From contig JAZOPZ010000013.1 of the NCBI GenBank assembly GCA_045655805.1, positions 186,001 to 250,000 on the forward strand: a stretch of DNA of 64,000 nucleotides, written 5' to 3'. Made by a program: the position numbers and the translations under genes. This DNA is from UBA11475 sp045655805. Lineage in GTDB: Bacteria > Bacillota > Clostridia > Christensenellales > Borkfalkiaceae. Shown here one piece after another: positions 1 through 8,727 of this stretch. The stretch's first letter is position 1. Every line of letters begins with the position of its first letter. Below the pieces are notes generated by a model. That model was not told where the DNA came from and did no database searches. It saw only the letters and a list, made by a program, of their open reading frames with translations.

Positions 1-2
1 GC

Positions 3-437
3 GCATGTAAAAAGTACGGTGATAAAAAGTCACCACTCGTAGTAATAGACTTCGGCACGGCAACCACTTTTAACGTTTTGGACGGCGACACGCTCGTTGG
101 TGGCGTAATTGCACCGGGTATTAAAACTGCGCTTGAAAGTTTAGTTAACGGCACGGCTCAACTTCCTATGATCGAACTTAAAGCGCCAAAGTCCGTTATT
201 GCAAAAGATACTGAAACGAATATGCAAGCAGGTATAATCTTCGGGTTTGCTGGGCTTGTTGAAAATATCGTAAACAAAATAAAAACCGAACTCGACGTTG
301 ACGATTTGAAAGTAATCGCAACGGGTGGTATGGGAGAAGTTATCGCTAAAGAAGTTTCGGTTATTAGTGTGTTCGACAGAAAACTTACTCTTGATGGTTT
401 AAGGTATATCTACGAACTCAATACAAAAAAAGATTAA
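3..437 (+). CDS. coaX: Type III pantothenate kinase, C-terminal part (5' end outside window)
   Basis: Type III pantothenate kinase phosphorylates pantothenate in the first step of coenzyme A synthesis, in the cytoplasm. The reading frame is open from base 3, so the N-terminus lies upstream of the window. Visible motifs are the second ASKHA-fold phosphate motif (VVIDFGTATTFNV), the GG-x-IAPGI segment that follows it, and the adenosine-site motif IATGGMGEVI near the end. The protein ends normally at a TAA. The first internal start-like codon, TTG at 78, falls inside the conserved fold and is not the true start. The next gene, hom, follows after 61 bases. Confidence 0.9.
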   Translation, partial: ACKKYGDKKSPLVVIDFGTATTFNVLDGDTLVGGVIAPGIKTALESLVNGTAQLPMIELKAPKSVIAKDTETNMQAGIIFGFAGLVENIVNKIKTELDVDDLKVIATGGMGEVIAKEVSVISVFDRKLTLDGLRYIYELNTKKD

Positions 438-498
438 CGAAAGAAAAAATGCTTAAATAGCATTAAAACAAAGGCTTTGTTGCCTTGGGGAGAAGAAA

Positions 499-1776
499 AT
501 GAAAAAAGTAGGCGTAGCAATTTTAGGTCTCGGCGTAGTAGGCGGTGGCACCTATCAAATTCTTACTGAAAAAAGAGAATACTTCAAAAAGACACTCGGT
601 ATTGACGTAACCGTTGAAAGCGTGCTTGAACTCAATAAAGAAAGAGCACTCTCACTCGGCGTGCCAGAAAGCGCTATTGCAAGCGGTATTGCTGAAGTAG
701 TAACAAATCCTAACGTTGATATCGTTGTTGAAGTTATCGGTGGCGTTAAGGTTGCTAGAAACTTCGTATTACAAGCACTTATGAGTGGTAAAAGCGTAGT
801 AACTTCAAATAAAGAACTCGTCGCTAAATATTGGCACGAACTTGAATCTTGCGCTAGAGTGAACAAGGTTGGTCTTTTCTTTGAAGCAAGTTGTGTTGGT
901 GGTGTGCCTATTATTAGAACTTTGGTTGACGGTATGCAAGCAAATAAACTCACTTCAATCAAAGGTATCGTAAACGGTACTACAAACTATATTTTAACAA
1001 AGATGTTCTCTGACGGCGTAGAATATCAAGAAGTGTTAAAAGAAGCGCAAAAACTCGGCTATGCTGAAGCAAACCCAACGGCTGACGTTGAAGGGTTTGA
1101 CTCAATGTATAAAATTTCCATTTTATCTAGCATTGCTTTTAATAAAAAAGTTTCAATAGATAACGTATATAGGGAAGGTATCACAAAAATTGCTAAAGCC
1201 GACATTGATTTTGCTAAAGCGAACGGCTACGTTATTAAACTTTTAGCAATCGCTAAAGACGGTAAAAATGGTATCGAAGCAAGGGTTCACCCAACGCTTA
1301 TCAAGAACACCGATATGTTAGCAAGTGTAAACGATTCGTTTAACGCAGTTTTATTGCACGGTGATAGTGTTGATGACGTTATGCTTTACGGTAGAGGGGC
1401 AGGTGCAGCGCCTACAGGGAGCGCAATCGTTTCTGACGTATTGTTTGCTGCTAGATACGATAACGAATATTACTATGCGCCTTTCAAGAATACTGAAACC
1501 GCTGAAAAGAATACTCGTTTTGTTACCGATTTCCAAAGCAAATATTATATTCGTATGGTATTGAGCAACGCAAGCGCTTTATCAAAAGTCGTTTCTACGT
1601 TTGCTAAACACGCTGTAAGTGTCGTATCGGTTAATCAAACTGAAGTTGACGGCAAGGTTGAAATGGTTCTCTTTACAGACCTTTGCAAGGAAAGTTCAAT
1701 TAATAAAACTATCGACAAACTTTCTGAAATTAAAGAATTTGAAAGCGTCGCAGGTCTTATTAGAATTGAAGACTAA
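499..1776 (+). CDS. hom: Homoserine dehydrogenase
   Basis: NAD(P)-dependent reduction of aspartate semialdehyde to homoserine, on the route to threonine and methionine. The 425-residue protein has an N-terminal Rossmann motif (GLGVVGGGT, about residues 10-18), the conserved catalytic segment containing GIVNGTTNYIL and the EANPTADVEG stretch, then a C-terminal ACT-like domain (about 350-425, starting KYYIRMVLSNAS) typical of feedback-regulated forms. The start ATG has a GGGGAG ribosome site 8 bases upstream. It is followed by a strong terminator. No T-box or riboswitch is visible in the 61-base upstream gap. Confidence 0.95.
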   Translation: MKKVGVAILGLGVVGGGTYQILTEKREYFKKTLGIDVTVESVLELNKERALSLGVPESAIASGIAEVVTNPNVDIVVEVIGGVKVARNFVLQALMSGKSVVTSNKELVAKYWHELESCARVNKVGLFFEASCVGGVPIIRTLVDGMQANKLTSIKGIVNGTTNYILTKMFSDGVEYQEVLKEAQKLGYAEANPTADVEGFDSMYKISILSSIAFNKKVSIDNVYREGITKIAKADIDFAKANGYVIKLLAIAKDGKNGIEARVHPTLIKNTDMLASVNDSFNAVLLHGDSVDDVMLYGRGAGAAPTGSAIVSDVLFAARYDNEYYYAPFKNTETAEKNTRFVTDFQSKYYIRMVLSNASALSKVVSTFAKHAVSVVSVNQTEVDGKVEMVLFTDLCKESSINKTIDKLSEIKEFESVAGLIRIED

Positions 1777-1784
1777 TTAAAAAA

Positions 1785-1813
1785 TAAAGCCCCTAAAGAT
1801 AGGGGCTTTTTCT
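1785..1813. terminator. Rho-independent terminator after hom
   Basis: The arms AAAGCCCCTA and TAGGGGCTTT flank a short loop and are followed by a T run on the plus strand. It sits 9 bases after the hom stop codon. Confidence 0.9.
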
Positions 1814-1847
1814 TTGTGAAAAATTATTTGGTAGTGTTTTGTATGGC

Positions 1848-1870
1848 AACGGTGTTGTGAAACTTGACCA
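1848..1870 (+). repeat. Dispersed intergenic repeat, copy 1
   Basis: A 23-base motif beginning AACGGTGTTG and ending TTGACCA. Three related copies lie at 1882, 16722 (inverted) and 26615. Each sits between genes, next to a transcription terminator. Upstream bases (GTTTTGTA) can pair with TGTGAAAC inside the motif if wobble pairs are allowed, so an RNA hairpin is possible. Confidence 0.6.
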
Positions 1871-1881
1871 CGGGTATTTAT

Positions 1882-1904
1882 AACGGTGTTGTGAAAATTA
1901 ACCA
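1882..1904 (+). repeat. Dispersed intergenic repeat, copy 2
   Basis: Differs from copy 1 at two of 23 positions and lies 34 bases downstream in the same orientation. The upstream arm of the hairpin is not obvious here. Confidence 0.6.
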
Positions 1905-1911
1905 AAAACAT

Positions 1912-1940
1912 AAAAAAGCGACTAAAAAAGTCGCTTTTTA
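1912..1940. terminator. Bidirectional terminator between hom and the DnaD-like gene
   Basis: Perfect 11-base arms AAAAAGCGACT and AGTCGCTTTTT with a 5-base loop. T runs exist on both strands. On the minus strand it overlaps the stop codon of the DnaD-like gene, for which it is the likely terminator. Confidence 0.9.
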
Positions 1941-3659
1941 ATTTAAGTCTTTTTGGCAATCTTCAATAACTTTGTCGTAGCACGAACATTTAGAAATACC
2001 GTCAAAACCTGTATCTTTACATTTTTCACATCTAAATTTAGGTTTTAAATCTTCAAGAGAAAGTCCTAACGGTTTAAGTAAATTGACGAGTTTGATTTTT
2101 ATATCAGCGCTTTTTTCTTCAAGTTCTGCAACTTTTTCAGGCGAACCACCAAATGCAGACATGGCAATTTCAAAGTCGAGTGAATTGTATTCGTCGTAAA
2201 GTTTAGTAAAGCCTTTTATGCTATTTGCGCGAGTGAGATTTTCGTCGGCAATTTTGCTTGCCTCGTAACGATATTGTTCGTATTTAGCCGAAACTCTTTC
2301 AACGGTAACGCCAACGGATTTGTTAAGTTGTTGTATCGGTTGGTCGGCTTTATCGATATCTTCAATGGTGAAGATATTCTTGTTTTTCCAACTACCCAAT
2401 ATTGCGTTGACATAAGGGATAGGGGAACTTTTGCCGACTGACCTTTTGAAAGCCTCGGTAATCATTTCATCGGAAAAATTCCAATCACGCCAATTTTTAA
2501 GATTGTTTCTATCCCAAGCGGTAACTTCACGCTTAATGCCTAAAATTTCAAGTAAAGTATGGATAAATTCGTCGTCCTTTTCACGCGACAAGAAGTATCC
2601 GCTAACAGCATCAAAGGAAATGAGACCGTTTCCTCGCAAGAATTCAATGAGTTTGTTCATATTTTCAAGGGTGTTTTTGCCTTGCTTAAAGCAGTAGTTT
2701 GCTACGAACAAAAGTGTGTCTTGCGTGTAGCCGTCGTTAAACCAACGGGAAGTATAATTGTCAACAACGGTGTCGATAACTTCAAAGTAAAGAGAAAGTT
2801 CTTTTGCGATTTTAACGGAAGTTTCATACAATTCTCTTTTCTTGCCGGTGTGAGCGTTGATTTCTTCAACGGTAAAGCATTTAAGAGAGTAAAGTTCCAT
2901 CAAAAAAGCGTCTAACTTTTCAAAACTACCTTTTTTTAGGACGGTAGCGGAGTGGAGTATGCTTTCAAAGTTAAAGCCGAGTTCATTAGTCCATTTATTG
3001 AGAAACTTAAGATTATCAATGTCAGGTTGTTTAGTTGAACCGAGCGCTTTTAAGATTTTTTCAATTTCCGCCGAGCGTGAAACGTATCTTGAAATTTCAG
3101 CCTCGACTTTTTCAACTGTCGTCAACCCTCTAGCACCAAAATCTTTTGCAACTTTCGATATGTATTTATAACCGATATCGTCGCCCTTTCTTTCAATACA
3201 ATGGCGAACGATTAAAAGCATAGCGGTAGGCTTTATGCCATAAATTTCCATAATATTAAAATATTCGCTATACTCGTTAACGGAAATTGCACGACTTTTT
3301 AGCATTTGTTGTAAAACTGCACAAAATTCCGTATATTTTTCAGGCTTATAACGTTTTGCTTTACCGTAACCTTTAACGATAGGTTGATAAATTACGGCAA
3401 AAGGTTCTTCAGTTACTGAAACGAGATCGTATTCTTGCCAATATAAAAAAGCATTTTTAACTTCATCTTCAGAAATATTTAGAGTTTTTGCCATTTCTTC
3501 AAGTGGAACGTCGTATTTATTATTTTGGCACAAAAAAAGCCCGTAAAGATAAACTTTTACGGCGTTTCCGTCAGAAACGGGCAAATATTCCAAGATAAAA
3601 GTGTTTTCGACTGAAGTAATGCCCGAAGCCGAAAGTTCTTTTGAAAAGGAACAGGTCAT
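1938..3659 (-). CDS. DnaD-domain replication protein ending in a DnaI/DnaC-type zinc domain
   Basis: 573 residues from the ATG at 3659, which has GGAG 6 bases upstream. An upstream TTG at 3671 overlaps that ribosome site and was not used. The middle contains DnaD/DnaB2-like helical units (for example NLKNWRDWNFSDEMITEAFKRS and the IPYVNAIL-GSWK motif), as in Gram-positive primosome proteins that help load the replicative helicase. The last ~110 residues look different: a coiled helix, then LGLSLEDLKPKFRC and a CxxC-x10-CxC cluster (CEKCKDTG...CSC). That is the pattern of the N-terminal helicase-binding zinc domain of DnaI/DnaC loaders. The AAA+ ATPase expected after it is absent, and a terminator follows at once. 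Domain assignment is from memory of the families; the fusion reading is inference. Confidence 0.75.
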   Translation of the reverse strand: MTCSFSKELSASGITSVENTFILEYLPVSDGNAVKVYLYGLFLCQNNKYDVPLEEMAKTLNISEDEVKNAFLYWQEYDLVSVTEEPFAVIYQPIVKGYGKAKRYKPEKYTEFCAVLQQMLKSRAISVNEYSEYFNIMEIYGIKPTAMLLIVRHCIERKGDDIGYKYISKVAKDFGARGLTTVEKVEAEISRYVSRSAEIEKILKALGSTKQPDIDNLKFLNKWTNELGFNFESILHSATVLKKGSFEKLDAFLMELYSLKCFTVEEINAHTGKKRELYETSVKIAKELSLYFEVIDTVVDNYTSRWFNDGYTQDTLLFVANYCFKQGKNTLENMNKLIEFLRGNGLISFDAVSGYFLSREKDDEFIHTLLEILGIKREVTAWDRNNLKNWRDWNFSDEMITEAFKRSVGKSSPIPYVNAILGSWKNKNIFTIEDIDKADQPIQQLNKSVGVTVERVSAKYEQYRYEASKIADENLTRANSIKGFTKLYDEYNSLDFEIAMSAFGGSPEKVAELEEKSADIKIKLVNLLKPLGLSLEDLKPKFRCEKCKDTGFDGISKCSCYDKVIEDCQKDLN

Positions 3660-3691
3660 AACTTTCTCCAAAATAAATTTGACATATACGC

Positions 3692-3720
3692 TTGATTTTT
3701 ACCGTATGTTAATGTATAAT
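3692..3720 (+). promoter_or_regulatory. Sigma-70 promoter for the 3882 gene
   Basis: TTGATT (3692-3697) and TATAAT (3715-3720) are separated by 17 bases. The -10 lies inside a perfect palindrome at 3707-3730. Confidence 0.65.
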
Positions 3721-3730
3721 TACATTAACA
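3707..3730. promoter_or_regulatory. Perfect 24-bp palindrome, probable operator
   Basis: The arms TGTTAATGTA and TACATTAACA flank TAAT without mismatch. It covers the -10 of the rightward promoter and sits 48 bases upstream of the divergent DnaD-like gene, so one repressor could control both. The regulator is not identifiable from this window. Confidence 0.6.
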
Positions 3731-3881
3731 TTGTGATTTTTTTACTTAAAAATCCCTGCGTTTTGGCAGTTTACATATACAGCACTTAAGGGTGCAAAAT
3801 TCATTATACATAAAATTTTTCGCAAAAGCAAGTTATTTGGGCGAATTTTTTCGGTTAAACGCTTTTGCGTGAGGAGTTCAT

Positions 3882-5567
3882 TTGTTAGATAAAATTTTAA
3901 CTCCCGTTACTTTGTGGGAAGATTTCTACATATACGATTACGCCGTTTCTCTCGTTAGAGAAAGGTCTTTTGATGGTTTCATCGTTAAAGAATACTTTTT
4001 AACTCGTAAAATCGATAGTGGTGAAGAAGTTAAAATCTATTTTAAAACGGCATCTTTAGGTGAGGCGCAAGGCAAAAATGTTATATATTATTTACAAGAC
4101 GCTACCGTGCCTGTAGATGAAAAACGCCTTATCGAACTTGCTGAAATGGGCTATTTAGCAGTTTCGGCGGATATTTGCAGTTTTAGTCAAGAGGAGGTTT
4201 TTGTTGACGAAGTTACTTCGTTTGTGCCAAAAACAGTTTATCCTGAAAAACTTTTTTATGCTACGGCAGAAGGTTTTGCCGAAAATCCACTTTACATTGG
4301 TGTTAACGCAAAGGTTACCGCCTATTATCAATGGACGGTTAACGCAAAGTATTTGCTCGATTTTTTGAGAAAAGAGGGCTTTGATAAGTTTTGCGTAATG
4401 GCTGACGGGCATTTGGTAAATACGGCGTTTCACTTGGGCGCTACCGAAGATTTGTGTTCAATAGTAACGCTTTACGGTAGTGGGTGGCTTACTCCACTTG
4501 GGCATAAATATGGTGGGGAAGTTAAAATAGATTTCAACGAAACTGAACTTAAGTTTATCGCAGGTATTGAGGCGCAAAGTTATGCCGGTTACGTGAATTG
4601 TCCTACGCTTATGTGTGTTGCAACGAACTCTAAAAGATGTGATATAGACAGGGCTTACGATACTTTTGCAAGGATTAGAGAAGACGTCTATTCTGCAATG
4701 GTGTATACAGTGGGGTTGGGTACGTTTTTGAACTATAAAACTTACTGTAACGTGAGTATTTTTATCGCAAAATATTTCGGTAAAAATTACGGTGATTTGC
4801 AAGGTGAAGTTTTCACAGATGTAAAAATCGTTGACGGCAAGTTAAAAGTCAACTCTAAATTCGAAAAAGGCGCAGTAAAAGTTAGCGTTTACGCAAGTGA
4901 GGGCGTAGTCAATCCAATTTATAGATGTTGGAAGAAAATTGACGAAAGCATTTCGTTAGGCGACACTACTTTTGAAACGGAATATTCGCCTGCGCAAGAT
5001 AATAAAATCGCTTTCTTTTTTACCGAAGTTACTTACGGTAATGGTTTTACAACGACTTCAGCCGTAGTAAATAAGCGTTTTTCACCTAACGAGGTTAAAC
5101 CTGTGCCACAATTTAAGACGGTGTATTCTTCGTTAGAAAAATATAAGGACGGTATTTTTGAAGCACTATCTACTAGGGTAAAAACTATACTTGGTATGAA
5201 AACCGTTTATGAACCGGTTGCCTTAAAACAAGGTGCGCGTTCGGTTATGGGCGTTGATGCTAGCCGTGGTCTTTTAACCCTCAACGTGTTAAATCCAGCA
5301 AATGATGCAATGATGGTATTGTCAGTTTGTGCGAAAGAAAACTTCAAAGTCACCGTTGAACTTTTGGTTAACGCTTTTACTGATGAACAAAAAAGTTATT
5401 TTGCTACTTTCAACTTAAAAGGTGGTAATTTGTGGCACGAACTTAATATTGAACTTGCAAAGTTTAAGACGGCGGAAGGATATTCGCTAAAAACTTACGA
5501 AAAGGTAGGCGCGATAAAAATTTACGCAGATAAAGATTTTTGCATAAATAATCTTTTGTGGGTTTAA
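3882..5567 (+). CDS. Alpha/beta-hydrolase-like protein (acetylxylan-esterase-like), probably lacking the nucleophile
   Basis: 561 residues starting at TTG, chosen because GAGGAG lies 5 bases upstream and no ATG is nearby. The first ~300 residues resemble cephalosporin-C deacetylase/acetylxylan esterases: a YYQWTVNAKYLLDFL helix that normally precedes the nucleophile elbow, and a later strand with PTLMCVATNSKRCD where the acid residue usually sits. At the elbow, where GxSxGG is expected, the sequence is VMADGHLVNTA, with no serine. The C-terminal ~250 residues form no family I recognise and may be a beta-rich accessory domain. No signal peptide is seen, so the protein is probably cytoplasmic. 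It heads a long colinear gene run. The family call is tentative. Confidence 0.5.
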   Translation: MLDKILTPVTLWEDFYIYDYAVSLVRERSFDGFIVKEYFLTRKIDSGEEVKIYFKTASLGEAQGKNVIYYLQDATVPVDEKRLIELAEMGYLAVSADICSFSQEEVFVDEVTSFVPKTVYPEKLFYATAEGFAENPLYIGVNAKVTAYYQWTVNAKYLLDFLRKEGFDKFCVMADGHLVNTAFHLGATEDLCSIVTLYGSGWLTPLGHKYGGEVKIDFNETELKFIAGIEAQSYAGYVNCPTLMCVATNSKRCDIDRAYDTFARIREDVYSAMVYTVGLGTFLNYKTYCNVSIFIAKYFGKNYGDLQGEVFTDVKIVDGKLKVNSKFEKGAVKVSVYASEGVVNPIYRCWKKIDESISLGDTTFETEYSPAQDNKIAFFFTEVTYGNGFTTTSAVVNKRFSPNEVKPVPQFKTVYSSLEKYKDGIFEALSTRVKTILGMKTVYEPVALKQGARSVMGVDASRGLLTLNVLNPANDAMMVLSVCAKENFKVTVELLVNAFTDEQKSYFATFNLKGGNLWHELNIELAKFKTAEGYSLKTYEKVGAIKIYADKDFCINNLLWV

Positions 5568-5572
5568 CGATT

Positions 5573-5761
5573 ATGATTTATAAAATTGGGGATATAATCC
5601 ATACTAAAAAGCCACACGCTTGCGGTGGCAATATTTGGCAAGTCGTAAGGGATGGCGCTGACTATAAAATTAAGTGTGAAAAATGTGGTAGAACCGTTAT
5701 GCTTACCCCAGACGACCTAAACAAAATGACTAAAAAACTCATAAGGCAAGATAATGATTGA
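5573..5761 (+). CDS. DUF951 family small protein
   Basis: 62 residues from the ATG at 5573 (MIYKIGDIIHTKKPHACG). The pattern GD-x5-KKPH-x-CG-x3-W-x3-R-x-GADY-x-IKC-x2-CGR-x-VML is the signature of DUF951, a small family with two cysteine pairs that probably binds zinc and may contact nucleic acid; its function is unknown. An upstream in-frame GTG at 5558 overlaps the previous gene and adds residues the family lacks. The stop overlaps the lepB start by 8 bases, so the two are probably translationally coupled. Confidence 0.85.
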   Translation: MIYKIGDIIHTKKPHACGGNIWQVVRDGADYKIKCEKCGRTVMLTPDDLNKMTKKLIRQDND

Positions 5762-6410
5762 AGAAACACCTGTAACGACGGTTAAAAAAAGTGGGTTGTT
5801 TAAAAAAATAATCGCAATAATACTCTGCGTGGCGATAGGGCTTATAGCCGTAGCGAGTATTTTGAACGCAATTTTTTTTCAACCGGTTGAAATCGTCGGT
5901 GCATCAATGGAAAACACCCTGAAGGGTGGCGAAGTTATTTTGGTAAATAAAAAACAAAAACCGACTTATGGCGATATCATTATCATTGAAAACGAAAAAC
6001 AAGGCGATTTAATCGTCAAACGATTTATTGCAGGCGAGGGAGATACTGTAAAAATTTCGGAGGGTAAATTACTTATTAAATTTTTTAATAGTGAAGATTT
6101 TACGCCCGTTTCCGAAGAATACGCAATCGTTCCTGAAAATTTTGTGTATGAAAGCGAGTGGTTAGAAAGGGAATGTCCCGACGGCTATACACTAAAAGAA
6201 AATGAAGTTTTTTATTTAGGCGATAATCGTGATAACAGTTTAGATAGTCGTTCAGATTATCGTAGGTGCGATACTTCGCAAATTATCGGCGTTGCGAGGG
6301 GATTTTCATTAAAAACTAAAAAAGCAGTTACGGCTTGGCACGATTTTAAAGATAAAGTAAGAATGTTTTTAGGTTTAGAACCTGAACTTTACAAAAATAT
6401 TAACGGGTAG
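5754..6410 (+). CDS. lepB: Signal peptidase I
   Basis: Membrane-anchored serine protease that removes signal peptides from exported proteins. One N-terminal transmembrane helix (about residues 17-42) is followed by the catalytic serine motif GASMENTL (Ser51), the general-base lysine in VKRFIAGEGD (Lys89) and the box GDNRDNSLDSR. At 218 residues it is slightly longer than usual, with a short basic C-terminal extension. It overlaps the DUF951 gene and is followed 4 bases later by a membrane protein, which suggests one operon. Confidence 0.95.
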   Translation: MIEETPVTTVKKSGLFKKIIAIILCVAIGLIAVASILNAIFFQPVEIVGASMENTLKGGEVILVNKKQKPTYGDIIIIENEKQGDLIVKRFIAGEGDTVKISEGKLLIKFFNSEDFTPVSEEYAIVPENFVYESEWLERECPDGYTLKENEVFYLGDNRDNSLDSRSDYRRCDTSQIIGVARGFSLKTKKAVTAWHDFKDKVRMFLGLEPELYKNING

Positions 6411-6414
6411 AAAA

Positions 6415-6939
6415 ATGACGGTTTATTTTGACGAAAACGAACTTTTAGAAGTTGCTAAAGAGCGTAAAAAGGTACGCAACAGTTTAATAATATTGGTAAT
6501 TTCGTACTTGGCGATATTTGCCGTTTTAATATTATCTTATTTACAAGTGCCTTACGGCGATAAAAAAGGTGTGAGTGTGCAAGTATTAACGATAATTATG
6601 ACGGTTTTTTATATCGTACTTTTTGCGTTGACTTTCGGTATTAAATACAAAATTACCAACAAGTATTATCAAATGCTTAAGGACCTTAAAGATATAGAAA
6701 AAACCGAAACGGTGGGTATTTTTAAGGGGTATTCCGAAATGCTTGAAACTCGTGACGGCGTTGACCAAAAAGCCCTTGAAATTTCAGTTTATTCAGAGCG
6801 TAGGCAAGAGTGGTTTTCACGAGGGGTGTATATTCCATATTTGAGCGAATTTCCTAATATTGAAAAAAATGCAAAAATCAAGGTTTACACCGTTGCAAAT
6901 AACCTGTATGGTTACGAAATTTTGACGGACGGCGAATAG
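6415..6939 (+). CDS. Membrane protein with two transmembrane helices
   Basis: 174 residues, family not recognised. A charged N-terminus (MTVYFDENELLEVAKERKK) precedes two hydrophobic helices at about residues 23-45 and 56-76. A soluble C-terminal domain of about 95 residues follows (from KYYQMLKDLKD), rich in beta-prone segments. The gene starts 4 bases after lepB and ends 7 bases before pepF. The architecture resembles that of the gene at 8728: two helices near the N-terminus and a soluble tail. No function can be assigned. Confidence 0.75.
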   Translation: MTVYFDENELLEVAKERKKVRNSLIILVISYLAIFAVLILSYLQVPYGDKKGVSVQVLTIIMTVFYIVLFALTFGIKYKITNKYYQMLKDLKDIEKTETVGIFKGYSEMLETRDGVDQKALEISVYSERRQEWFSRGVYIPYLSEFPNIEKNAKIKVYTVANNLYGYEILTDGE

Positions 6940-6946
6940 GTGAGTT

Positions 6947-8716
6947 ATGGAAAGAAGTCAAATTCAAGAAAAGTATAAATGGAAAATTGAAGATATGTAT
7001 CCTTCGGTAGACGCTTGGCAACGAGAGTATGACGAAGTTTCTAAATGCTTGGATTTTTCTGAATATAAAGGCAAATTAGGGCAAAAGGGCGCATTTTTAG
7101 AGTTCAATAAAAAAAGCGACGAGGTTTCTGCTAAACTTGAAAAATTGTACGTTTACGCCATGATGAGCGTTGATACCGACGCTAGAAATAGCGAAAGTGA
7201 CCGTCTTATGGCGCTTGCGCAAAAACTTTACGCTACTTTTTCGGCAAATCTTTCTTTTGCAACGCCTGAACTTATTGCGCTTGATGAAAGTGTGCTTAAA
7301 GGCTATATTGCCGACGGCGATTTAAGTGATTACGACTATAATCTTAAAAATATTCTTCGCAAAAAATCGCACGTGCTTTTGGCTGAAGTCGAAGAACTTT
7401 TGGCAAGCGTTTCTGAAGTCACTACTTCGTTTAAGGAAATTTTTTCAAAGATAGACAACGCTGATTTACCCCTTAAACCGATTGAATATAAAGGGGAAAA
7501 GTACAATTTAAGCCACGGGGAATATAGCGTTTTGATGCAAAATCCCGATAGGGCTTTAAGAAAAAAGGCGTTTAACGCTTATTACGACGCTTTTATTTCA
7601 GTTATAAATACGATAACTTCAACTTACCGTGGTAACGTTAAAAAGAACGTTTTTTTTGCAAAAACAAAAAAATACGACGGTTGCCTAGACATGGCACTTT
7701 CTGGCGAAGACGTGGATAAAAAAGTTTATCACAACCTTATTACTAGCGTTCATAAAGCGTTGCCACTTTTGCACAGATATATTAGGGATAAAAAGCAAGC
7801 GCTTTCACTAAAACAAATGCATATGTACGATATGTACGTACCCGTAGTTAGTGGCGCTGATATTAAAATGGAATTTGACGAGGCTTACGACTACGTAGTA
7901 AAAGCGCTCGGTGTTTTGGGTGAAGATTACCAAAACTTACTTAACAAAGCAAAGGCGGAAAGATGGCTTGACGTTTACGAAACAGAAGGTAAACGCAGTG
8001 GTGCGTATAGCGTTGGCGTTTACGATTGCCATCCGTTCGTATTGTTAAACTATCAAAAGACTACGCACGACGTATTTACAATCGCTCACGAAATGGGGCA
8101 TAGTATACATTCTTATTTTTCAAATAAGACGCAACCTTACGCAAAGGCTGACTATACCATTTTCGTAGCAGAAGTAGCAAGTACGGTTAACGAAGTTCTT
8201 TTGCATAGGTATATACTTGAAAATACTTCAAACGTCGCCGTTAAAAAGTACCTTTTAAGTTACTTTTTAGAGATGCTACGGACCACTTTATTTAGACAAA
8301 CTCAATTTGCTGAATTTGAGTATATTGCACACGGTTCGGAGGAAAAAGGTCAACCACTTACCAAGGACTTTTTGAACGAAACTTATCTTTCGCTTAATAA
8401 AAAATATTATGGTAGAGCAGTCGTTTCTGACGATAGGATTGCATACGAGTGGGCAAGAATACCTCATTTTTACTCGGCTTTTTACGTTTATAAATATTCT
8501 ACGGGCATAATAAGCGCGTTAAAAATTGCAGATAGAATATTAAAAGAGGGCAAGTCTGCCGTTGACGATTACTTTAAGTTTTTATCTTCAGGTGGAAGCG
8601 ATAGTCCTGTTGAACTTTTGAAAATTGCAGGCGTTGATTTGACTAAAAAAGAAACATTTGAAAGCGCTATGCAAACTTTCAAGTTCTATATTGAAGAATT
8701 TGAAAAATTGATTTAA
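6947..8716 (+). CDS. pepF: Oligoendopeptidase F (M3B metallopeptidase)
   Basis: Cytoplasmic zinc peptidase that degrades short peptides. The 589-residue length, the N-terminal helical M3B domain and the metal-binding motif HEMGHSIHSYF with the downstream glutamate in FVAEVASTVNEVLL match PepF. The C-terminal RIPHFYSAFYVYKYSTGI segment contains the tyrosine and histidine residues typical of M3 enzymes. It lies in a tight colinear run with lepB and dnaB, but no functional link is evident. Confidence 0.93.
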   Translation: MERSQIQEKYKWKIEDMYPSVDAWQREYDEVSKCLDFSEYKGKLGQKGAFLEFNKKSDEVSAKLEKLYVYAMMSVDTDARNSESDRLMALAQKLYATFSANLSFATPELIALDESVLKGYIADGDLSDYDYNLKNILRKKSHVLLAEVEELLASVSEVTTSFKEIFSKIDNADLPLKPIEYKGEKYNLSHGEYSVLMQNPDRALRKKAFNAYYDAFISVINTITSTYRGNVKKNVFFAKTKKYDGCLDMALSGEDVDKKVYHNLITSVHKALPLLHRYIRDKKQALSLKQMHMYDMYVPVVSGADIKMEFDEAYDYVVKALGVLGEDYQNLLNKAKAERWLDVYETEGKRSGAYSVGVYDCHPFVLLNYQKTTHDVFTIAHEMGHSIHSYFSNKTQPYAKADYTIFVAEVASTVNEVLLHRYILENTSNVAVKKYLLSYFLEMLRTTLFRQTQFAEFEYIAHGSEEKGQPLTKDFLNETYLSLNKKYYGRAVVSDDRIAYEWARIPHFYSAFYVYKYSTGIISALKIADRILKEGKSAVDDYFKFLSSGGSDSPVELLKIAGVDLTKKETFESAMQTFKFYIEEFEKLI

Positions 8717-8727
8717 CGGAGATACTA

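Noticed and set aside
438..498. T-box, lysine or SAM riboswitch upstream of hom
   Set aside because: The gap is only 61 bases and shows just short hairpins such as AAGGC/GCCTT.
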